Shown here: one piece after another, positions 35,859 through 45,699 of the stretch | Position numbering within the stretch: the first letter of the stretch is position 1 | How the letters are laid out: each line of letters starts with the position of its first letter | Source: Coffea arabica | Taxonomy: Eukaryota; Streptophyta; Magnoliopsida; Gentianales; Rubiaceae | Direction: 5' to 3' | Length of the DNA stretch: 64,000 nt | Assembly: GCF_036785885.1 (NCBI RefSeq) | Contig: NC_092324.1 | Location: 28,261,001 to 28,325,000, forward strand | Made by a program: the position numbers and the translations under genes | The notes under the pieces: model-generated | What the model was told of the DNA's origin: nothing | The model's database searches: none | What the model saw: the letters and a program-made list of their open reading frames with translations, nothing else

Positions 35859-38640
35859 TGTGACAGCCCCACCTCCCCCTAAGGCGAACCAGAGGATTCG
35901 GCGAGCCGCCTGCCCAGCTCTCGCCGGGACTCACTCACTCACTACAGTCCTCCAATGAAGTATAAGATAAATCTCAAATATTACATCAAATTCTCCAAGA
36001 ATTACATATCAAAAGCGAAGCGTCCACGCTTCCACTGCGCCACTCTGATCCATGATCCCAATTCTTATACAAGAGGAAATCCACAACATTAAAATCGCAA
36101 CAAAAACAAACATCCTAATTGTCCAACTATTACATGGAAATCTAACTATACTAGTGTGTGTGTCAAAAGTCCCCGCGTCGGCCCCTGCTAAGGAAAACAA
36201 AAGGAAAGGGGTAAGCTATATGCTTAGTAAGTAAACAGGGGCAAAAGCGTAAATCTCACATATTAACAATTACACATTAAGAGTAAAGCAAAAGCAGAAA
36301 AATAACATCACATAATAAGGATACAGGTGGCTCCAAAGCCAATTCATGTGCCATGTATGACCTCCTGCCGACACTCCGTCGACCACAAATAATGGTCTGT
36401 AGAACTCCACTTGTTCTCCCACCGTACACCTTATCACCCTCTCTGGCCAGTCACCTCACAAACTTGCTCGAGCGAACGAAATCACAAACTTGAGCTTGAG
36501 TCACAAGCTCGGGTCACAAACTTGGTCCACATTCTCGGTGAACCGGATTCACAAACTTGGTGACCCCAGACTAAGTTGGACTGGCTTCGACCAAGCCCTG
36601 ACCGGCTCGAATAGTCCATCTAGGTCGGAAGATCAACCCCAAACTCACAAACTTCACAAAATTATTCAAAAGTCACCCTGAGCCACAAGCTCAAGGGTTT
36701 TAGTTCCAAAATTGCTCATATACACAAGCCATGTACAAATATGTGCGCAAGTTAGGGTTTAGGTCGAGTGCGATAAAGTACACCCTCGCCTAGGTACCCT
36801 CTTCATACATATCGAAACACATAAGCAACTAACACACAAGAGCGGCCTGAATACTTACACAACGAACAAAAGAGCAAAAGTACGAAATTCGTGCCGCGAG
36901 GAGTAGCTAGTAGGCCCCACCGGCTCCACCTAACTCACCACCGTCTGAAATTGAAGATTGTGTCACAATATATCACAAACGGCTACTAACATACTTAAAA
37001 CAAGCAAAATGGAAAAATCGGCACATGCAAGTGCGGAAACGGCAAAACGGGCGCACGCGCCCGCGCGGAACGGCAAACGGAAATGGCCAAATCTGCCTTC
37101 TAAAACTGTTTCGATCAAAAGTTAGGCTAGGAATGTCGGATCAAGGTACATGAGGTACTGTTATGAAGCTAAGAGGAAGGGCTACAATTTTCATGAAGAC
37201 ACTTAAATCCGGATCTGAACAGAAATAGGTCGAAAGTATGGAAAATCGTTTCAGAAATTCGCACTCTAGAGTAACGAACAGGGTATGTTTTCTGGACCAT
37301 AACTCCCAGCTCACAAATCTAAATCAGGAAATTACAAAGGCATTAAAAAGCTGAGACATAAGGCTAAAACTTTGATGTTTTTGCCAAGACCTGAATCTAC
37401 TCAGAACAGAACGAAAATTGAGTACCAAAGTACCCGTCAGAACTGTCCAGATTCAAGGCAGTTCTGACGATCGATCTTGTTTTGGTCATAACGGAAGCAA
37501 CGGAACTCGGATTTCGACGTACTTTATACCGTTTCGAAGCTAAAACCAAGATCTAAATTTATTATGAAGGATTTGACACCCAGATCATACGGGATCAAAA
37601 TGGAAAAATGCACGGTCAGAAGCTGAAATTCAAAACGTACACAATTTCAGGGTACAAAACAGGTACGAGTGTTTTGGTTATAACTCGAGCTACACAGATC
37701 CGTTTGACCGGAAATTTTGTAGATATATTCAGGACTTAAGAGGCTACAATGTTGAAGAAGGCTACTAAGTCCAGTTTCGAGTTTAACTAGGTCAAAAATG
37801 CAATATACCACACCAGAATCGCAAAAATAGATTCACAGAACGCATTCTAGCGGAAAGATCATAAATCAGGTTATCCAAGTCCGAATCCAGAAATTCCAAA
37901 ACCAGCTGAAATCTAAGAAATAGGGCTACATTTCATCAGAAGACCTCAACAACCAATTCGGAAGCATTCTCAATCAAAATAACCCATTACCGACGCACTT
38001 CTCAATTTCGGGTATAACCAGAACAGCAATAGTAATTTCGACTTTTCTCATTCTACACGACTCCGATTGACCTGAACGTTTGTAGGAACCTCTAAAATGT
38101 TATTTCCTACAACTTTAATGTTTTAAGATAAGGCCAATTCGGCCTCTAACATGGAGCACTAAAACCGGACAGAACAGGGTAGCTTGGTTTCCAAATTCTG
38201 AAATTTGCACCTTTACTCTATAAATTCATATCTAACAAGTGCTCTATCATCAAACCCACCAATTACTAGCTCAATAACATCAATTAAGAGGTAGATAACC
38301 ATAATCAAGGCTGAAAATATAAACCCTAGTTAAACATCCCAACATACCATTTAACCCATGAAATTTTCCCCATAAATCCATCAAAACTATAACTTTAAGC
38401 TTCTAGTTCACACATATAAGAAGTAGAGGGAAGTTTCTTACCAAATGCACCTTAATCCCTATATCAAGAAGCTACCAAGACCTTCCTCTTCCCAAATCAC
38501 TCCACCAAAACCCTTAAGCTTCCTTGGAGATCAACTTTTGTGGAGGAATTTGCAAGATTATCGGTTGAAACTCAAGATTGAGGTTTGAAATTGAGGTGCA
38601 AGGTGAAGTTTTTCCTCTCTTATTTTTCCTCTCAAGAATT
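35859..38640 (-). mobile_element. Truncated solo LTR related to the TR-GAG1 family
   Basis: On the plus strand it begins TGTGACAGCCCC, the same terminus as the array LTR, and follows it in order: U5 block (35859-35940), acceptor region nearly identical to 3145-3215 (36165-36245), CACAAACTTG repeats (36450-36660) and stem-loop (36766-36785). No PBS flanks its end, so it is a solo or 3' LTR. The roughly 535 bp of U3 expected at the right are missing; a LINE starts there instead. The split leader is kept: exon 1 ends at 38442, exon 2 is 36944-36859, and exon 3 starts at 36184. Confidence 0.85.
36185..38441 (-). other. Predicted two-intron leader region of the solo LTR
   Basis: Intron 1 is 38441-36945 (GTAAGA donor, CAATTTCAG acceptor), exon 2 is 36944-36859 (86 nt) and intron 2 is 36858-36185 (GTAAGTAT donor; acceptor after TTTTCCTTAGCAG). 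Sizes match the array family (1,497 against 1,506, 86 against 88, 674 against 704) although the sequence in between has diverged clearly. Splicing is inferred. Confidence 0.55.
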
Positions 38641-39768
38641 TCGGCCAGCCCCAGCCAGTGCCTCAGCCTCCACCAACGGATTAGACGGCTCCACCACAAT
38701 ACGTGACCCCTCCTGGACCTGTTGTTCCATCACATAATGCGCCTCCCGAACCCTTGCATGTTCCAATCCCTCCGTTTCAGCATGCTCTGACCTCCCAGCT
38801 TCATTATCATTCCCCTCGCTGCCTAGACTCGCATCCCGGGTCCTCTCGGCCTGCTGAATATCCTCCCCGTTCTTAAGGAGCCCTAAACTCGGCCCATTAG
38901 TGCCAGAGATACCCTTAGGCCGGTAAACCTCCTTGGGTTTCCCTCTCTCCGTTACCAATCTGCGTACCGGTTTTAGATCCGGATGCTTCCTAAAACACTC
39001 TCCTTCGACATGACCAAACCGCGTGCAAAAACCACAAAACTGCAGCCAGGATTGATACTCCACATCCTGCCAGAACCCTTCCTGATTCTCCCCAATCCAA
39101 ATGCGGGGAGGGGGTTGCTTCGAGACGTCCATCTCAATCAGAACCCGCGCAACTGAAGGCCGTTTGAGCTTCACTGTCGCCGAATCAATCTTCAGACAAC
39201 GCCCCAGCAGGCCCGAAAGTTTGGCAACATAAACCGAATTAAATAACGGCAGTGGAAGAGATGGCATGGAAACCCACACAGGCGCAAAAGTCGCGTCCTG
39301 ATGGGCCTTGAAATCCAACGTCCATTTGGACACCAGCATCTGTGTGCCCTTCACAAACCAAGAGCGCCGCACGAACAGACGAGTAAAATCTTCCTCAGTA
39401 GATGGTCTGATCAAAACATGATTCAGATCCAGAAGGCCAACCTCACATTCTCCCTTGAGACCCAGTGAAACAAAAAAACCCCTGATGACCTCCATTGGAG
39501 GCCGGCGAAACGGAAACCGACCAACCAAAGCATTGCTGAACGGAGACGAAAGCAATTGCAGATCACTCTGTGATAATAAAAGCGCCGGTTCACCTCGATA
39601 GGTCGCGCAACGACCTAGATCTGGAACAGAAGGCTCCAGCCGACATGGCCCCGAGAGCACGTCGACAAAGGACCTGGACGCCGTAGCCCCTCCAGACACA
39701 CCCCCTGTGGCCGGCGGCGGCCACGGGGGACCCTCCATGCAGACCTGAAAAACCCTAGGGCTTTGCAA
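38632..39768 (-). pseudogene. LINE ORF1-like protein, 3'-truncated (DUF4283 plus zinc knuckle)
   Basis: A 378-aa open frame with the plant L1 ORF1 layout: N-terminal proline/glycine-rich lead (a second Met at residue 11, at 39738, is the more typical start), DUF4283 RNA-binding-like domain at about residues 65-235, and a CCHC knuckle C245-C248-H253-C258. ORF1 proteins bind LINE RNA. The frame runs through the LINE/LTR junction at about 38640 and stops three codons into the LTR, so its natural C-terminus is lost. No ORF2 follows. The sequence right of 39740 (to about 39835) looks like the LINE 5' UTR, with CTCTCTCTAA runs. The coding part has no internal stop, which suggests a fairly recent insertion. 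Confidence 0.85.
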
Positions 39769-39835
39769 GACGTATTAGAGAGAGATTTTTTAGAGAGAGA
39801 AAATTGCCAACGAATCAACCACGTGTGTTCAGTTT

Positions 39836-40427
39836 AATCATACAATTCACTATATTTTCTTTTCAATTCTTGGTGCTTATCTCACATCTCTTCGTATGAT
39901 CTTTTACATTTCGCCACCAAATCCTTGTTAGCCTCCACAGATTGCTTCAATTGCAAATTTGCTCTATCCTTTGCTTTAATGATAACCATCAGCCTTTTGA
40001 CCTCTTCGGATTGCTCTTCTTGTGGCCTTTGTGCGCTGAAATCTCTGAATCAGTCTTCGTCTTGTGGAGTGACTAAAGCCATCTGCTTAAAGTCTGGAAT
40101 ATAGGCGATGTGCTTATCATCAGACAATGTTCCTCAAGCGTCAATAATCAGCGTCTTCATTGGTATTTCGTTCGAACAGATTCTTTTATCAAAATTGATG
40201 GTGAATTTGGTCAAATCGAGTGTGGGTGGCGATCCTTAAATATGTCCTAATTGTCTAAGAAACCTTTTTGAAGTATAAACCATGATGCATTGAATTCCTA
40301 GCAATGGGATAAAATCTGATAACTTGGTGCGAAGAGCAGGTTTGAAACAGTCAGTCCAATCTAAGACCCACCTAACCCTTTGATTTGGCAACGTCTTCAA
40401 GAAATTCAGATATTCTAACGCACTTCT
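39836..40427 (-). pseudogene. gag: Decayed gag-like fragment of a Tat-type element
   Basis: Conceptual minus-strand translation from 40427 yields a long run of plausible protein with at least four stops: a WVLDW segment, an FIPLLG...YTSKRFLRQLG segment resembling the conserved core of Tat/Athila-type gag, then a Lys/Glu-rich coiled-coil stretch (VKRLMVIIKAKD, HQELKRKYSELY). It is cut on the right by the chromovirus LTR at 40428 and on the left by the LINE. It probably belongs to the same element as the LTR at 29153-33542, but pol is missing between them. Confidence 0.5.
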
Positions 40428-43400
40428 TGTGAGGACCCATATTTTATTCTTACTTTAGTCTATTTTATAATTATTTTGCCTTAGTGTTATTTAATTATAC
40501 TATTTTTGAATGAATTTTCCTAAATTAAACTTTTATCGCGTGCACGTCGAAAGTTTCTCGAAAGTCGCACCGGTGCGACTAATTGAAAATTTGAGGATTT
40601 AATACTAGATTAGTAAGTTTTGAGTAATTGTAGTACTAGAGGAATTGCCTTGGAGGATTAGTAGTTAAGTGTATCAAACAAGAAAGAAAGTGGTAGTGCA
40701 AGGCACTATTGAGCCACTATTGAGAGTTGACTTTTTATCCAAACTTATGGCTAGCCTTTCTTCATTTTCCCTCCACAAAATCAAACACATTTCACTCCCT
40801 CACTATCTCTCTCTCTCGGCCGAACCTTGAAGTTCAAAAGGGAGGGAAGAAAAATTTCATCTTTTGCCCTTCAATCTTGCTCAAAGATCATCATCCACCC
40901 ACAAATCTCTTGGAATTTTGCTCTAGCTAGAAGAAAGATGCAAGCTTGTGGTATTTCTTGGTGAAGTATTTGTGGAAAGTCTTGTATTCAACTAGGGTTT
41001 AGGAGCTTGAAGAGGTAATCACTTCATCCTTCCTTAATCTTTCAAATTTTACCAAGAATAGAGGTTGTATTTCATGGGTTTGAAACCCTAATCAAGATTC
41101 TAGGCTAGAGGACTTGAAGAAATTTTATTTCTTGCTTTATATCCTAAGCTAGTGGTCTTGAGCTCGCTTTTAGGTCGGACTTGAGGCTTTTTACTTGATT
41201 GTTGTTGTTGTGTGATGAGTGACTTGATATTGGTTTCGTAAGTGGAGAGAAAGTTGGAAGAAACTCTTGAGAGAGTTGGCCGAAATTTCTGCTGTGTTGT
41301 CTTGCTTGGATTTCAAAATTTTGTTGTTTATATGGCTACTAAAATGCTTGTTATACGTTGTATATTGTGTGTAGAAATTGTCTTCCAAAAATAATTTTAA
41401 TTGGTTGCATAAAACTTGGGTTTTGTGAAAGGTAGAAATCTGGAAAATGGCTACCAGGACAGCCAACCAGTGACTCTTTGTCTGAGCATAACTCTTTGTA
41501 CAAAAGTTGAAATCAAGTGCCTTTGGTGGCATTTCAAACTAGACACCAAGATCTTTTCAATGGTATAAAAGTACCCTGCTGATTCGTTTTGAGTGAGCCG
41601 TAACGAACCAGCAACGTAGACTAACCTGTTTTACCTGTTTATCCGAGAGAAACTGTGAAACTGTATTTTGTGGCTCAATTTCGTCTCAATTGTGAAAAGA
41701 GTTTTAAAATGATGTCTTCTGATGAATTATAGCATTTTGAATCTAGTTTCTAACACCTTAAATCACTCTCAATTTGGACTTATGTAGAGTTAGATATGGT
41801 CTGATTTCAAAACTGTATCAAAGCTGGAAACTAGAAAATTGTTGAACAGGCTGTGAAATCCAGCCATCTTCAAATTGTTATATCTAGTTGTTCAAAAATC
41901 CGAATTTAGTTTCGCTTATTGTGTTTGAAACTTTACTTGAAAATCTTGCTGTGTTATAAATTTCAGAGGTTAATTCAATAACAATGAATTTTACCAAATT
42001 TCCAAACTTTGCTGAAAAACACGAACTGGTTCTGCCCTATTTTCATGGAACAATAACTTTGGTCTGGAATTTGAATGATTTCTAGTTGAAATCTGGGAAA
42101 AGTGCCTTCTGAAAAATTTTGTTACTATGAATCTATTTTCCAACGGTGTAAATTTTCCAATTTTTGAACTTACCAAACTCAAGATATGATTTTCCAAGTA
42201 TGGTCACGCAAAGCTGAAAATTTTTGATCTCTTAAGGAATGAAAATTTATGAACTTCCCACTTCCTTTTGAGATTGATGATTCATTTTAAACTCGATTTC
42301 ATGGAGGATACAAGTTTCCCTTGTGACTTTAAATCTTCATTTTGAATCTCAATTTTCGATGAATTAAAACCCTTTTAAGGCGTTGTCTTAAATTTTAAGT
42401 AAGTACATTCTCTTCCTTGAATGTTAAGTGGTTTAGAGTGCATGTGAGTGATGGTTGGTCACTATTTCTTCAGGTGCTCAAGAGGGTTTCGAAAGGGATC
42501 CCGGTGAGGACAACTAAAGGGCTTTATTTGCTCACTTGCTTTTGAATTGGTGAGTGTCAAGTGCATGAATTGCTGCTAAATACTGAATTGCTTCTTGTTA
42601 ATTAAGTGATTTGGACTTGTCGAGACGAGTGTGTACTTTATCGCACTCGTTTTCTTTTACTTGACTAGATAATTGACTTGAGTGAAAGTGAATTGATAAT
42701 TGAATTGCGTGAACTTGGCAAATTGTATTTGTACATCTGGGGACGCCCAAAACTCATTGGCTAACCTTGCGACTCGAGGCGGCATGAGCTTGGTCAAGAA
42801 GCCTAGTGGACCATGAGAAAATTATAAGCTTGATCTTTGAGGTCTTGCTTAGCATACTCGAGTAGTATTGCCCTTCCAGTGAGTGTTTGGTTACGGATCC
42901 GAGAGGATGAAATAAGGGATGGAGGAAGTAAGTGAGAATTCTATAGACTTGCTACCTACTCGGTTGACGGAGTGTCATCATGTGGAGGTATTGGATCAAG
43001 TCTTGGCAAAGCAATGGGAATTTAGCTCCTGAGAGCTCCCGTATCCTTATTGATTGTGCTTTACTGTTATTTGTGAATTACATGAACTTTCTAGCTATAT
43101 TTCTTGTACAAGTGTTATCGTTACTTGAACTTATGTGTTTGCATGCTTTTCTTGGCCTCACTGAGCATTAACTCACCCCGTAGTTTGTTTTCCTTAACAG
43201 GAGCTCGGAATGGAAAGATTTTGGAGAAGCTGACTTGATTACCTTTTGATTAGAATTTGGATGTAAATGGTTTAGTCAACTTTGAATGGTTGTATTTTGG
43301 GAAAATTTGATGTACCTTTTAGAAATTTTGTGATGTAAGACTTGAATGATTATTTAAGGAAGCGACTTTTCTTTATATTGGGTTTTATTATTGGTTGATT

Positions 43401-43503
43401 ACCTTTAAGTTTAAATTTGACTCGTATTGAGCCCTGGCGATAGCTAGGCAGGCGGCCCGCTGATATCCTAGGGTTCGCCGTAAGGAGAAGTGGGGTCGTC
43501 ACA
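40428..43503 (+). mobile_element. 5' LTR of the chromovirus, 3,076 bp
   Basis: Starts TGTGAGGACCC and ends GTCGTCACA, then GT and the PBS. A GTTGACTTTT motif at 40726-40735 precedes a CT-rich leader start. Predicted split leader: exon 1 ends at 41014, intron 1 41015-42473, exon 2 42474-42549, intron 2 42550-43200, exon 3 from 43201. The conserved stem-loop is at 42626-42649. The final 70 or so bases match the U5 ends at 2834, 35859, 52226 and 58637 (reverse strand). Its small ORFs have no recognisable content. Confidence 0.92.
41015..43200 (+). other. Predicted two-intron leader region of the chromovirus LTR
   Basis: Intron 1 (1,459 bp) has a GTAATC donor and a TATTTCTTCAG acceptor. Exon 2 is 76 nt (42474-42549). 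Intron 2 (651 bp) has a GTGAGTG donor and a TTTGTTTTCCTTAACAG acceptor, preceded by CTCACTGAGCATTAACTCACCCC. That acceptor block aligns with the corresponding sequence of TR-GAG1 and TR-GAG2. The splice sites are intact although gag and pol are riddled with stops. Confidence 0.6.
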
Positions 43504-43505
43504 GT

Positions 43506-43517
43506 TGGCATCAAAGC
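43506..43517 (+). promoter_or_regulatory. Primer-binding site of the chromovirus, mutated
   Basis: Reads TGGCATCAAAGC, two changes (T to C, G to A) from the initiator-Met PBS TGGTATCAGAGC, two bases after the LTR. Both are transitions, like most of the damage in this element. Confidence 0.88.
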
Positions 43518-43665
43518 CTAGATTTAGAGATCTATTTGGGAGATGTTTTAGGGGATTTACTCTTGAGAATAGGAATGAGATAACTTAGTTATGCCTTAAG
43601 TTAATGTTTGAGTGAATTAGTGACTTTAAGTTTCCAACCTTGAGTTTTGTAGTTGTTTTGTAGGA

Positions 43666-44217
43666 ATGGAGAATGGTAATTAAGGTCAGGTGGCTAATGG
43701 TAACGGAGAGGCTAATGGTCATGTGGAGCCTCTTAGGCCTATCCGATATCGAGTACTTGGTGGAGGATCTCGTGTTCGATACTCACCATCCTCTAGGTTC
43801 CCTTGTTGTCCCTGTAGGGAGACGCATGTCTGCCCTAATGATCTAGTGTTGTCTATTGATGATGAGCGCCGACAGCTATTGATTTCTAATAGGGCACTAA
43901 TTGAGCAGATTGAGGAGTTGAGGGTTATAGTGGAGGTCCAGGGTGCTAGGATCTTAGAGCTTGAGGGGACAGTGATAGATGAGCGGACTGGAGCTGTGGC
44001 CGCTCGTGACCAGGTCCAGAGGACTAGGGCTCAACTAACTAGGGTAGTCGATGAGATCCGGGAGTGGGCCGCTAGGATTTTAGCTGACACCACCATACTG
44101 ATAGATGAGGTGGTAGACGGAGTCGAGAGCTCGGCTCATGAGGGCACTGCTGAGGAGGAGCCTTTTGAGGAGGACCTAGAGAAGGACGTCCAGACTAGCG
44201 GTTCTGCTGTGAACTAG
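43666..44217 (+). pseudogene. Accessory ORF upstream of gag (unknown coiled-coil protein)
   Basis: I do not recognise this protein. The natural start is probably the ATG at 43666, with an in-frame TAA at codon 6 (43681-43683). After that, 175 codons are open from 43690 to the stop at 44217. The N-terminal part has an arginine-rich stretch and a Cys cluster (CCPC, then a further Cys about 7 residues on). The middle (about residues 55-150) is hydrophobic/charged heptad-like sequence, likely a coiled coil. The C-terminus is very acidic. It sits between PBS and gag, where some plant gypsy elements keep an extra ORF. A diverged copy of its tail occurs at 28998-29151 on the other strand, so it is a real conserved frame, not a chance ORF. 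Confidence 0.6.
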
Positions 44218-44489
44218 GCTAGGATTGTTGAACTTTTGATTATTTTGTAATTGGGATTAGTCGGGGTGGTGCTAGTTCAAAGACCATTGTATTGTGCTTA
44301 ACTAGGCAGCCTATCTTTTGGAAGCACTTGAATTTACTTTTGATGTGCCGACTTTATTGTACTATGACTCCTAATCTCTGCCATGGATTGTGTTTATATG
44401 CGACCATTTTGGTCTCTTCCTTGTTTATTTTCGTTTTACATGATTAAAGTGTCATTTTAACATTACTTATATATATTTGTTTTGTTTCT

Positions 44490-45697
44490 ATGCCTTTAGA
44501 AACTACTAAGACTATGGATGGCCGTAGAAGTGGAAGGGGCCGAGGGCGTGGGATTAGGCAACCCCAAGCCCATGGGGATGATCAAGGATCGGCAACTGGG
44601 CCGAGCCAAGGACAAGGAAATGTAGAGGATAACCAAGTGGTTACTGCCATTAACCGTATGACGGATATCTTAGAACGGTTAGTAGAGCGTCAAGATCCAG
44701 GACCTGTTAACCAACCCGGAGCTCAAGAGAGAGGGAAGGATAGAGCCTTGGAGCGATTTTTTAAGTTTGCTCCGCCTAAATTTCTTGGGGAATCCGATCC
44801 AGAATTAGCAGAAAACTAGTTGGAGAGAATGACTAATATATTCACCGCCTTAGATTATACCGAAGAGAGACAAGTGAATTTCGCTACCTTTCAATTTGAA
44901 GGTGCAGCACGTACTTGATGGGATGTGTAAGGGTAAAATGGGAAAGAGCGTAGACCCCTTGAATCTGGGAAAACTTTATAAGAGAGTTTAATGAGAAGTT
45001 TCTCCCACCCTTGATTCAAGAGAAAAGGGAGGACGAATTCATAAAATTGAGACAGGGGACTTCTAGCGTGGCTAACTATGAGGGGAGATTTACTAAGCTT
45101 TCTAGGTACGCTCTAGAATTGACGGCCACTGAAAGGACAAAGATAAGGCGATTTGTACAAAGACTTAATGTGGAGATTCAAGAGGGGTTGGCAGTAGCCC
45201 AAATCTCTATGTTCACTGAAGCCCTAGAGAAAGTGCAGAGAGTCGAAAGTGCAAGACTGCAAGTTAGAGATTTTCATGCCAAGAAAAGGGGCGCTCCTAG
45301 TCACCTTCCTGGACAAGCAAGTAAGAGTGTCCCACCTTCTTAAATGGGAAGAGGAGCGGGAGGATTAAGGACTACTGGAGCACCAAGAGGGGCTTTATCA
45401 AGAGGAGGCCGCAATAGGCAAGGTCAAGTGAGAGGAGCACCTTCTGGTGGTCAGGCCGTGACTCCTTAAGTTGATTGTGGCTACTGTGGCAAGTCCAACC
45501 ATGCGGAGATTAAGTGTTGGAAGAAATTGGGAAAGAGTTTGTATTGTGGCAGTATCGAGCACCAGATCTCAAAATGCCCAAATATCCCAAAGGAGGAAGG
45601 TGGTACTCAAAGGCTAGAGAAGTCGGCTTCTAAGCAGTCTAATGCTGGAAGGAGTCGACCTAAGTTGCCGGCTAGGGTTTACGCTTTGGACCATTAA
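44490..45697 (+). pseudogene. gag: Chromovirus gag, broken
   Basis: The frame starts at 44490 or, more like its relatives, at the second Met 44514 before an RG-rich tail (GRRSGRGRGRG). The capsid domain follows as in the TR-GAG proteins. Damage: TAG at 44817 and TGA at 44916, both at conserved Trp positions, a frameshift near 44930, then TAA at 45341, 45467 and 45695. The first zinc knuckle (about 45477-45520) keeps CX2CX4HX4C; the second (about 45540-45580) has Ser in place of its first Cys. It is a relic of an autonomous gag-pol, and the template from which gag-only relatives can be understood. Confidence 0.9.
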
Positions 45698-45699
45698 CA

